From: JBAYZQ01 sp041672385
Lineage (GTDB): Bacteria; Spirochaetota; Spirochaetia; Sphaerochaetales; Sphaerochaetaceae
DNA: 11,803 nucleotides
Direction: 5' to 3'
Assembly (NCBI GenBank): GCA_041672385.1
Contig: JBAYZQ010000059.1
Span: forward strand, 1 to 11,803
Shown: piece by piece, positions 1 to 6,189 of the stretch
Layout of the letters: every line of letters begins with the position of its first letter
Position numbering within the stretch: the first letter of the stretch is position 1
The notes under the pieces: model-generated
What the model saw: the letters and a program-made list of their open reading frames with translations, nothing else
What the model was told of the DNA's origin: nothing
Database searches by the model: none
Made by a program: the position numbers and the translations under genes

Positions 1-1065
1 AAACTTAGATCTTCCAAAGTGACCAAAACAAGCAGTGTCTTTGTAAATAGGTTTTAATAGATCAAGCTCTTTTATGATATTTGAAGGTCTGAAGTTAAAG
101 TTTTTATCAACAAATTCTCTTATCTTAGAAATTGGAACTGTGTTTGTATCAAAAGTTTCAATGTAAAGGCTAAAAGGTTCTGCCTGTCCAATAGCATATG
201 AAACTTGAATTTCAACTTTTTTTGCTAGTTTATGACTAACAATATTCTTGGCAACATAACGAGCATAGTAAGCAGCACTTCTGTCTACCTTGGTGGCATT
301 TTTACTACTAAAACATCCACCTCCAACTCTTCCAACTCCACCATAGGTATCTACGACTATTTTTCTTCCAACACAACCACTATCTCCGAAACTTCCCCAA
401 ACGGTAAATCTTCCTGATGGATTAATTATAAACTCTGTTTGTTCTTTGATGAATTTTTTATACTCTTCTAATGTTGGATTGATTACATTTTCAATCATCA
501 ATTCTCTTATTTTATCGTTTGAAATTTCTTTGCTATGAGAGACACTTAAAAGTACTTTTACAATTGATTCAGGTGTCCCATCTTTCTTATAGGAAACTGA
601 AACTTGACTTTTAGCATCTGCAAAAAAGTCTTTAGTAGTTCTTCGGTATTTATCATAAACATACATAAGTTTGTGAGCTACAAGAATCGGAAGAGGCATC
701 ATTTCAGGAGTTTCGTCAGTAGCATATCCATAAATTATTCCCTGGTCGTTTGCCATTAACTCTGATTTTACAACTGCTTGGTTAATATCTGGGCTTTGCT
801 TTGATAATTCACAAATGATAATAAAATCATTTGTATAACCTATTTCTTTAAGAGTTTGTCTAGCAATTTTTTCATAATCAATTTGGGCCAAAGTAGTGGC
901 TTCGCCATAGATGAAAAGTTTGTCATTTTTGATTGCACACTCTACTGCCATTTGACTGTTAGGATCTTGAGCTAAAGCTGCATCAAGAAAAGCATCGGCA
1001 ATTGTGTCGCAAGTTTTGTCTGGATGGCCGATGTTAACAGATTCACTTGTAATAATCTTATTCAT
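1..1065 (-). CDS. metK: S-adenosylmethionine synthetase (methionine adenosyltransferase), 3' end cut off by the window
   Basis: Cytoplasmic enzyme making S-adenosylmethionine from methionine and ATP. The minus-strand frame is open from ATG at 1065 to position 1, giving 355 codons of a family usually near 385-400 residues, so only the C-terminus is missing. The N-terminus reads ITSESVNIGHPDK, with His14, Asp16 and Lys17 at the same positions as in E. coli MetK. Other recognisable landmarks are QSPDI, DQGIIYGYATDET, KSQV (Lys152), GDSG, GRKIVVDTYGG (Arg234/Lys235), a glycine-rich loop followed by SSK (Lys255), KVDRSAAY, and GHFGR near the edge. The protein is divergent: the usual FVIGGPxGD is FTVWGSFGD, HGGGAFSGKD is VGGGCFSSKN, and GAGDQG is MANDQG. 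Catalytic and metal/phosphate ligands nevertheless appear kept, so I expect it to be active. An AAAGG site (1074-1078) lies 8 bases before the ATG. The S-box leader upstream independently supports the assignment. Confidence 0.96.
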   Translation of the reverse strand, partial: MNKIITSESVNIGHPDKTCDTIADAFLDAALAQDPNSQMAVECAIKNDKLFIYGEATTLAQIDYEKIARQTLKEIGYTNDFIIICELSKQSPDINQAVVKSELMANDQGIIYGYATDETPEMMPLPILVAHKLMYVYDKYRRTTKDFFADAKSQVSVSYKKDGTPESIVKVLLSVSHSKEISNDKIRELMIENVINPTLEEYKKFIKEQTEFIINPSGRFTVWGSFGDSGCVGRKIVVDTYGGVGRVGGGCFSSKNATKVDRSAAYYARYVAKNIVSHKLAKKVEIQVSYAIGQAEPFSLYIETFDTNTVPISKIREFVDKNFNFRPSNIIKELDLLKPIYKDTACFGHFGRSKF

Positions 1066-1094
1066 ATTTAAAACCTTTATAAAAAAATTTCCAT

Positions 1095-1121
1095 AAAAAA
1101 AATCCCATCTAACGACGGGAT
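1095..1121 (-). terminator. Riboswitch-controlled intrinsic terminator of the metK leader
   Basis: Minus-strand stem ATCCCGTC (1121-1114), loop GTTA, and GATGGGAT (1109-1102) give eight pairs including one G-T, followed at once by a T run (1101-1095). The 5' arm is also complementary to CGATGGG (1146-1140), the 3' strand of aptamer P1, over seven pairs. Terminator and antiterminator are therefore mutually exclusive. SAM binding should hold P1 closed and let the terminator form, which is classic S-box logic. Confidence 0.9.
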
Positions 1122-1134
1122 GAAATTTTTTCGA

Positions 1135-1228
1135 ATATACCCATCGAAATCAAGCGTTAGCACCTTCCCAAAAGGGGGTTGCTGTGTGGTCTTCAAGCTT
1201 GTCTCTCGCACACTCTTTATGGTTAAAT
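1135..1228 (-). ncRNA. S-box (SAM-I family) riboswitch aptamer in the metK leader, compact variant
   Basis: Read on the minus strand, the leader holds the S-box hallmarks in order. These are AAGAG in J1/2; P2 as GTGTG (1213-1209) with CACAC (1188-1184); a short P2b hairpin GAG-ACAAG-CTT; then AGCAACC; a minimal P3 (ACC CCC TTTT GGG AA GGT); and GGTGCTAA. The P2b loop CAAG is complementary to CTTG just after GGTGCTAACG, which is the S-box pseudoknot with different bases from the textbook CTGG/CCAG pair. P1 can form between AACCAT (1224-1219) and ATGGGT (1144-1139), imperfectly. P4 seems absent or replaced by about five bases. It is expected to bind SAM and repress metK by transcription termination. 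The ligand class rests on the conserved core and on the gene controlled. The exact subclass (SAM-I versus a SAM-I/IV-like variant) is uncertain. Confidence 0.88.
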
Positions 1229-1230
1229 TG

Positions 1231-1259
1231 AATATAGTATTTTTTTTTGGTTAAGGCAA
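1231..1259 (-). promoter_or_regulatory. Promoter of metK and its riboswitch leader
   Basis: TTGCCT (1259-1254) and TATATT (1236-1231) on the minus strand are separated by exactly 17 bases, including a run of nine A. Transcription would start near 1224-1226, at the 5' edge of the predicted riboswitch P1, which agrees with the aptamer boundary. Confidence 0.75.
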
Positions 1260-1267
1260 CAGCTTTT

Positions 1268-1313
1268 TTGTTTTTTTCTTGCAAAAAAAAGAGAATACTG
1301 CAATAATCAACTC
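1268..1313 (+). promoter_or_regulatory. Possible promoter of the ABC export operon
   Basis: Two weak pairs can be drawn: TTGTTT (1268-1273) with GAGAAT (1291-1296), and TTGCAA (1279-1284) with AATAAT (1302-1307), both with 17-base spacers. The second would start RNA at about the ATG at 1314, which would make the message leaderless. No Shine-Dalgarno site precedes 1314. The region abuts the divergent metK promoter. I cannot choose between the two pairs from sequence alone. Confidence 0.35.
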
Positions 1314-2195
1314 ATGAATAACATTATTGAAATTAAGGATTTGACAAAATATTATGGGAAAACCAAAGGGATTGAAAATCTTTCCCTTGATATTAAAGAA
1401 GGTGAAATCTTTGGTTATATTGGACCTAATGGTGCGGGAAAATCGACTACAATAAGACTTATGCTTAGTCTAATATTTCCTGATTCGGGGTCTGTTAAAA
1501 TTTTCGGTTTAGATGCATTTAAAAATAGTGATATTATTTCTCAGGAAATAGGTTATCTTCCAAGTGAAGTCTTTTATTACGAAAATATGAAGGTTAAAGA
1601 TTTCTTTAAATATAATGCCTCTTTTTATCAAAGAGACTGTAAAAAAAGAACTAAAGAACTTTGTGAAATATTGGAACTTGATGAAAATAGAAAAATTCGT
1701 AGTTTAAGTTATGGAAATAGGAAAAAAGTGGGAATAATCCAAGGGCTTATGCACCAACCTAGAATCTTAATTTTAGATGAACCAACAGGTGGTTTAGATC
1801 CTTTAATGCAAAAAAGATTTTTTGATTTGATAAAAGAAGAAAATCAAAGAGGAACAACTGTATTATTCTCTTCACATATTTTAAGTGAAGTAAGAAGAAT
1901 TTGTGACCGAGTTGGGCTTATAAAGGATGGTCAGTTAATTCAGGTTTCTACCATTCAAGAAATATTTTCCCAAAGTTATAAAAAAATTGAAATTGAAACT
2001 AAGGATTCAAAATATATTTCTTTAAAAGAGCTTGAGGGAGTATCAAAATTTTCCCTAGAGGGTAGTAAGGTTCATTTTCTTTACCAAGGACAGCTTGATG
2101 TTCTTTTATCAAAGTTAAATGAAATAAAAATCACTGACTTGTTAATAAGTGAACCTGAGCTTGAAGAAATATTCCTTCAGTACTATGAGAAGTAG
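1314..2195 (+). CDS. ABC-2 type exporter, ATP-binding subunit
   Basis: Cytoplasmic ATPase that would power the two permeases encoded just downstream. All ATPase motifs are visible: Walker A GPNGAGKST (residues 37-45, Lys43), Q-loop around QEIGYLPSE, signature LSYGN (131-135, in place of LSGGQ), Walker B ILILDEP (151-157) with D-loop GGLD, and the H-loop His188 in SSHILSE. The segment after about residue 205 is the extra C-terminal domain typical of drug- or lantibiotic-resistance type (DrrA/BcrA-like) ATPases and ends in the familiar ELEEIFLQYYEK. Length 293 residues is normal for the family. ATG at 1314 gives the expected short N-terminus before the first strand (MNNIIEIKDLTKYYG), but no Shine-Dalgarno site precedes it. 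The operon continues six bases after the stop. The substrate cannot be read from sequence: export of a peptide, lipid or drug, or a role in self-protection, are all possible. Confidence 0.92.
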   Translation: MNNIIEIKDLTKYYGKTKGIENLSLDIKEGEIFGYIGPNGAGKSTTIRLMLSLIFPDSGSVKIFGLDAFKNSDIISQEIGYLPSEVFYYENMKVKDFFKYNASFYQRDCKKRTKELCEILELDENRKIRSLSYGNRKKVGIIQGLMHQPRILILDEPTGGLDPLMQKRFFDLIKEENQRGTTVLFSSHILSEVRRICDRVGLIKDGQLIQVSTIQEIFSQSYKKIEIETKDSKYISLKELEGVSKFSLEGSKVHFLYQGQLDVLLSKLNEIKITDLLISEPELEEIFLQYYEK

Positions 2196-2201
2196 AATTA
2201 T

Positions 2202-3011
2202 ATGAAGAATGTTTATAAATATGAATTTAAAACGAATTTCAAGACTGTTTTAATATGGCTTATAAGTTTAATGATCGTCAGTTGGGTATTAATAGTTTTC
2301 TATCAAAGTGCAATATTAGACATTCAAGAATTTAATAAATTCCTTTCTGGTTATTCAGAGGATCTTTTAAAAGCTTTACAGTTTGATTTTAGTAATCTTT
2401 TTAGTTTTGAGAACTATTTTTCTGGAATTATCCTCTATATTAATCTGTGTTTAGCAATTGAAGCTTCAATTCTTAGTTTTAGTATTTTTACAAAGGAACT
2501 TAAATTGAAATTGAGTGATTATCTTTACAGTAAACCTTTGACGAGATCTAGTATCCTTTTTCAAAAATTCATGGCGGGGTTATCTCTTTTGGTTTTAGAA
2601 TTTCTTTTTCTTTTAGCCTTTAATTTAGTGGTTGCTAATACTCTAATTCCCGAAGTTGAATTAGTAAAACTTTCAATAGTGGATTTATCCATGTTTTTTG
2701 TCCTTATTGTTTTTTATTCTTTTAGCTTCTTTTTATCCTGTATAATGAAAAACTGGAAAAATCCAAATATCAGAGGGATTGAAATTACAATGATTTTCTT
2801 TATGTTTAAAATTATTAATAATATCGGTTCTTCGGGAGATTTTGTTGATTACTTAAAATATATTTCGTTTTTCGATTATTCAGATCCAAGGGTTTTAGCT
2901 TTAAATAATTTCTATTCAATAGAAAATCTCTGCCTTATTTTAGCAATTGTTGTTCTTAGTCTTATATTTGGTTTTTCAATTTTTAAAAGAAAAAACCTTC
3001 AAAGTAGTTAG
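2202..3011 (+). CDS. ABC-2 family permease (first of pair)
   Basis: Integral membrane protein of 269 residues with about six hydrophobic helices: near 15-33, 73-95, 118-145, 158-182, a weaker one near 195-208, and a last one near 243-261. The short charged amphipathic N-terminus MKNVYKYEFKTNFK is typical of ABC-2 permeases. The cytoplasmic loop between helices 2 and 3 carries KELKLKLSDYLYSKPLTRSSIL, matching the family pattern (charged, then L-KP-R-I) that contacts the ATPase. The same motif recurs in the next gene, so the two are paralogues that would form a heterodimeric channel. It starts six bases after the ATPase stop with only a weak GAG-like ribosome site, so translation is probably coupled. 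Substrate unknown. Confidence 0.85.
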   Translation: MKNVYKYEFKTNFKTVLIWLISLMIVSWVLIVFYQSAILDIQEFNKFLSGYSEDLLKALQFDFSNLFSFENYFSGIILYINLCLAIEASILSFSIFTKELKLKLSDYLYSKPLTRSSILFQKFMAGLSLLVLEFLFLLAFNLVVANTLIPEVELVKLSIVDLSMFFVLIVFYSFSFFLSCIMKNWKNPNIRGIEITMIFFMFKIINNIGSSGDFVDYLKYISFFDYSDPRVLALNNFYSIENLCLILAIVVLSLIFGFSIFKRKNLQSS

Positions 3012-3019
3012 AGGAAAAA

Positions 3020-3829
3020 ATGAAAATATTAAGAAAAGAACTAAAAAATGGATTTAAAGAATTTTTCTGGTGGTTTATAGGCTATTCGCTGTTGGTCTTT
3101 CTTATGTGTTTTAAAACTTCTGCAATTGTTGGAATAGATGGGAATCAACAGATGGTTGCATTGCTTTCCTCTTTTCCAAAGGCTTTTAAAAACCTCTTTG
3201 GACTTGGAGTAGTAGATTTTTCTAAAGTTGAAGGGGTTTATACAATTTTATTCATGTATATGGCCCTTGTAGCTTCTTTTTATTCAGCTATAAGTGGTTT
3301 TAATATGGTTTCAAAAGAAGAAAGTATGAATACAATTGAATTTCTATATGTGAAGCCCATAAGCCGAAATCGAATTCTACTAGCAAAAATTACTTCTGGT
3401 TTCTTTTATATTATTCTTTTTTCATTACTTTCTTATTTTGTTGTAATATATTCAACAAATTATATATTTGATTATTGGATGAATGATTTTGCAATTTTAC
3501 TTTCGATTAGTTTGTTTTTTACCATGGCCCTTTTTTATAGCTTTTGTCTTTTTCTTTCAGTATTAATTAAAAATATGAAAGTTGCTTTAAATCTTGGTTT
3601 TGCTTCGGTTATAGTTGCTTTTTTGCTATTAATAATGGCCTTAACTACAGAAGATACTAATCTTTACAAATGGATTCCAAGATTTTTAAGTCCTTTTTGG
3701 TTGTTTGATGCCAGAGGATTATTACTTGAAGGACTTTCAATTATTAGAATATCTCAAGCTTTAAGTTTTATTATTTTTTCAAATGCTATTTCTTTTATTT
3801 TACACCGGAACAGAGATTTTTTGGGTTAG
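3020..3829 (+). CDS. ABC-2 family permease (second of pair)
   Basis: Same length (269 residues) and topology as the preceding permease: amphipathic start MKILRKELKNGFKEFFWW, then about six membrane helices. The loop motif KEESMNTIEFLYVKPISR closely follows the ABC-2 pattern. A good GAGG site overlaps the stop codon of the upstream gene and lies a few bases before the ATG, so this is the third gene of a tight operon. The 77 bases after it contain no convincing terminator hairpin, so some readthrough into the rubrerythrin gene is possible. With the ATPase it completes an exporter of one NBD type and two different membrane subunits. Confidence 0.85.
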   Translation: MKILRKELKNGFKEFFWWFIGYSLLVFLMCFKTSAIVGIDGNQQMVALLSSFPKAFKNLFGLGVVDFSKVEGVYTILFMYMALVASFYSAISGFNMVSKEESMNTIEFLYVKPISRNRILLAKITSGFFYIILFSLLSYFVVIYSTNYIFDYWMNDFAILLSISLFFTMALFYSFCLFLSVLIKNMKVALNLGFASVIVAFLLLIMALTTEDTNLYKWIPRFLSPFWLFDARGLLLEGLSIIRISQALSFIIFSNAISFILHRNRDFLG

Positions 3830-3846
3830 AAAAGTGTCTAAGTTAC

Positions 3847-3906
3847 TTGAAAAAATATCATTTTGCTATATATTTAAAGAAAGATTATAAATTATAGGAG
3901 TTGATT
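3847..3906 (+). promoter_or_regulatory. Rubrerythrin promoter, palindrome and ribosome site
   Basis: TTGAAA (3847-3852), 16 bases, then TATATT (3869-3874) is a plausible promoter. TATAA-A-TTATA (3886-3896) is a perfect 5-1-5 inverted repeat lying against the AGGAG site (3896-3900). It loosely resembles the half-sites of Fur/PerR-type peroxide regulators but lacks the outer bases of the 7-1-7 PerR box, and in DNA this AT-rich it may be chance. AGGAG stands six bases before ATG 3907, which decides the start codon. Confidence 0.45.
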
Positions 3907-4446
3907 ATGGAATTAAAAGGTTCAAAAACAGAAGCAAATTTACAAACAGCATTTGCTGGTGAATCAATGGCTAGAAACAAATACACTTATTATGCTTCAA
4001 AAGCTAAGAAAGAAGGCTATGTACAGATTTCCAATTATTTCTTAGAAACTGCTGGAAATGAGAAAGAACATGCTGAATTATGGTTTAAGGCATTACATGA
4101 TGGAGAGGTTCCTACAACTACTGAAAATCTTACAGATGCAGCAGATGGTGAGCACTATGAATGGACAACAATGTATAAAGACTTTGCTCAAGTAGCCCGT
4201 GAAGAAGGATTTAAGAAAATTGCAGCTTTGATGGAAGGTGTTGCTAAAATTGAAGCAGAACATGAGAAACGCTATTTGAAACTTTTAGGAAATATCAAAG
4301 AAGGAATAGTATTTTCACGTGAAGGAGATATGATTTGGCAGTGTTCAAATTGTGGTCATATTCATGTAGGAAAAACTGCTCCTAAGATTTGTCCTGTATG
4401 TGCACATGATCAATCTTATTTCCAACTTAAGTGTATTGATTATTAA
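3907..4446 (+). CDS. Rubrerythrin
   Basis: Non-haem di-iron protein that reduces hydrogen peroxide using electrons from rubredoxin or NADH-linked reductases in the cytoplasm of anaerobes. The N-terminal ferritin-like four-helix domain has the ligands in the positions expected from D. vulgaris rubrerythrin: Glu19, Glu52 and His55 (ExxH), Glu82 and Glu85 (GEHYEW), Glu116 and His119 (EAEH). The C-terminal rubredoxin-like domain has Cys146, Cys149, Cys162 and Cys165 in two CxxC pairs, as in full-length rubrerythrins. Length is 179 residues. A TTG at 3901 is in frame but directly abuts the AGGAG site. ATG 3907, six bases after that site and giving MELKGSKTEANL, is the better start. The gene has its own terminator and is probably monocistronic. 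Nothing in it looks degenerate. Confidence 0.96.
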   Translation: MELKGSKTEANLQTAFAGESMARNKYTYYASKAKKEGYVQISNYFLETAGNEKEHAELWFKALHDGEVPTTTENLTDAADGEHYEWTTMYKDFAQVAREEGFKKIAALMEGVAKIEAEHEKRYLKLLGNIKEGIVFSREGDMIWQCSNCGHIHVGKTAPKICPVCAHDQSYFQLKCIDY

Positions 4447-4470
4447 TAGTTGATGGCAATGTTAATATAG

Positions 4471-4497
4471 AGTCTGCTTTAAAGCAGGCTTTTTTTT
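4471..4497 (+). terminator. Intrinsic terminator after rubrerythrin
   Basis: Hairpin AGTCTGCT, loop TTAA, AGCAGGCT (eight pairs including one G-T), followed directly by seven more T. It lies 25 bases after the rubrerythrin stop and separates it from the next operon. Confidence 0.9.
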
Positions 4498-4524
4498 AGT
4501 TAGTTTAAAAAATATCTGTACAAT
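4496..4524 (+). promoter_or_regulatory. Possible promoter of the pseudo-GGDEF/MFS/PP2C operon
   Basis: TACAAT (4519-4524) is a fair -10 element. The best -35 at 17 bases is the weak TTAGTT (4496-4501), overlapping the tail of the preceding terminator. Transcription would start near 4531, leaving a leader of about 20 bases with no evident Shine-Dalgarno site. Confidence 0.4.
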
Positions 4525-4551
4525 GGTCAAAGTAAATTGTAGACTAGTTAT

Positions 4552-6189
4552 GTGTTTTTAAGAAAGATATTAAAAGGGAAAAAAGGGATTGCAACCTTTT
4601 GTGTGATTGCTGTAGCTGTTGTTATTTTAGCGGTTAATCTTTTTTCAACGGTGAATACGCATTTTATAAGACAATTTAATGTTGATCAAGTTGTTGAATT
4701 AAAAGACCATTGGTACTACAACAATCGAAATATGGTTTCTTTTCCTTTTAACAGTATAAGTGAAGGTGAACCCTTCTCCATTTCTCAGAAATTGGATCTT
4801 CCCAGGACCTTAGATTCTCCAACTCTATTTTTTAATACATATTACTGTGATTGTGATGTAAAAATTGATGGAAAAGTTGTTTATTCCTACAGGACAAGTA
4901 CGCTTCATAATTCAAAAACAGATGGTTGTATTATGCTTTTAGTAGATTTTAAAGATATAAAGATAAAAGACCAAATGTTGACTATTGAATTTTTTCCTCA
5001 ATTGGAAAAGATTAAAAGCTATAAGAATTCTGTTACACCTTTACTTGGAAATAAAGCTGATATAATGGCAAAACTATATAGACGGACTTTTATTGAAAGG
5101 CTTTTGAATAATTTTATTTATTTTTTAGCCATATTCTTTTTTGTACTGTTTTGGGTGGAGAAATCTTTTATAAAATCTGATAAACAAACTTGTTTAAATA
5201 TTGGTATCTTGCTAATTTTTTCTGGAATTTATATTTCTTCACAGTCACTTTGGGATGTTACAATAACTTCTTACCCTTATTGGAATTATTCTTTTGAACT
5301 TTTGATAACAAACCTTCTTGTATTTCCCTTCCTTTATATTTTGCATGAAGATGTTAAAAATAAAGTTGTGAAAACAATTTATCAAGTTGTTAGATGGGTT
5401 GTTTTAGCATGTTTTTTTGTTCAGGTATTTTTGCAAAACTTTACTTCGATTGATTATAGAGAAATGCTTGTTTTTACAATTCCAGTTTTGATTTTGACTT
5501 GGATTGCAAGCTTAATTATTGTAACTGAGATTGTTCTACAAAAAGATAGAGATGCCTTTTTAAAAATTCTCCCTGTTTGTATATTGGTACCGGTATGCTT
5601 AATTCTTTATTTTGTCTTATCCAGTTATCAAGCTACGGTGGCTTTTGAGGTTGGGCTTTTAATTTTTGTTATAATAAGGTTTAGATATCTAATTAAATTC
5701 TATTATGCAAGGTTAACTGAGATACAACATGAAGGGTTTGTTAAACGTTATGAAGATATTGATATATTAACTGGATTAGAAAATAAAGTTGCTTTTGAAA
5801 AGAGGTTGAAGAGTCTTTGGGCCGATAAGGGAAAATATTCTTCTATCTGGTGTTTAAATATTAATATTTTTGATTATCGAAAAGCAGTTTTAAAAAATGG
5901 GAAAAAGGGTGTTTCTGAAATATTAAAAGCTATTACTATAATAATAAAATCTTCTGTTTTAGACAGTGCAGGATTTTTTAAGATAGGTTCTGATAATTTT
6001 TTGATACTATTAACTGATTACCGAATTGATGAAATTATTGAAGTTGTAGATACAATTAATGGTCTTCAAGTAAGTCTGCCAGTTGAACTGGTAATTGGTT
6101 ATTCCTGCTATAATCCTGAAAGCGATGAAGATTTGACTAATATGCTAAATTTTGCTGAAGAAATGACAGAGGAACAACAGGTTAAATAA
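4552..6189 (+). CDS. Membrane sensor-like protein: periplasmic domain, seven TM helices and a degenerate GGDEF domain
   Basis: Predicted inner-membrane protein of 545 residues. An N-terminal helix (about 12-32) is followed by an extracytoplasmic, beta-rich domain to about 175 (DHWYYNN..., CDCDVKIDGKVVY), possibly of the jelly-roll kind seen in 7TMR-DISM receptors. Then come seven hydrophobic helices from about 185 to 385. The C-terminal part is GGDEF-like: DILTGLENKVAF at 404 onward fits the family's D-LTGLxN start, and GSDNF (479-483) replaces GGDEF. The metal-binding segment LxDxDxFK reads LNINIFDYRK, with both key Asp changed to Asn, and no RxxD inhibitory site is visible. I infer it cannot make c-di-GMP and is a signalling scaffold or nucleotide sensor. 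The start is GTG 4552, limited by an in-frame stop at 4540. The ATG at 4550 is in another frame and stops after three codons. The stop overlaps the next ATG by one base. Confidence 0.82.
   Translation: MFLRKILKGKKGIATFCVIAVAVVILAVNLFSTVNTHFIRQFNVDQVVELKDHWYYNNRNMVSFPFNSISEGEPFSISQKLDLPRTLDSPTLFFNTYYCDCDVKIDGKVVYSYRTSTLHNSKTDGCIMLLVDFKDIKIKDQMLTIEFFPQLEKIKSYKNSVTPLLGNKADIMAKLYRRTFIERLLNNFIYFLAIFFFVLFWVEKSFIKSDKQTCLNIGILLIFSGIYISSQSLWDVTITSYPYWNYSFELLITNLLVFPFLYILHEDVKNKVVKTIYQVVRWVVLACFFVQVFLQNFTSIDYREMLVFTIPVLILTWIASLIIVTEIVLQKDRDAFLKILPVCILVPVCLILYFVLSSYQATVAFEVGLLIFVIIRFRYLIKFYYARLTEIQHEGFVKRYEDIDILTGLENKVAFEKRLKSLWADKGKYSSIWCLNINIFDYRKAVLKNGKKGVSEILKAITIIIKSSVLDSAGFFKIGSDNFLILLTDYRIDEIIEVVDTINGLQVSLPVELVIGYSCYNPESDEDLTNMLNFAEEMTEEQQVK

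Noticed and set aside
232..417. Plus-strand open frame rich in Ser/Thr/Asn
   Set aside because: Lies antisense inside metK; low-complexity composition, no ribosome site, and fully explained as a shadow frame.
1279..1290. Poly-T and poly-A tracts between metK and the ABC operon as a bidirectional terminator
   Set aside because: No stable GC-containing hairpin; the tracts fit promoter spacers of an AT-rich genome.
3901..3906. TTG start giving two extra residues on rubrerythrin
   Set aside because: The TTG touches the AGGAG site with no spacing. ATG 3907 has a six-base gap and gives the normal family N-terminus.
3907..4446. Suspected loss of a di-iron ligand in rubrerythrin (Thr88 in EWTTMY)
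   Set aside because: Careful numbering against the recalled D. vulgaris protein places the ligands at Glu82 and Glu85, both present; Thr88 matches a non-ligand Glu.
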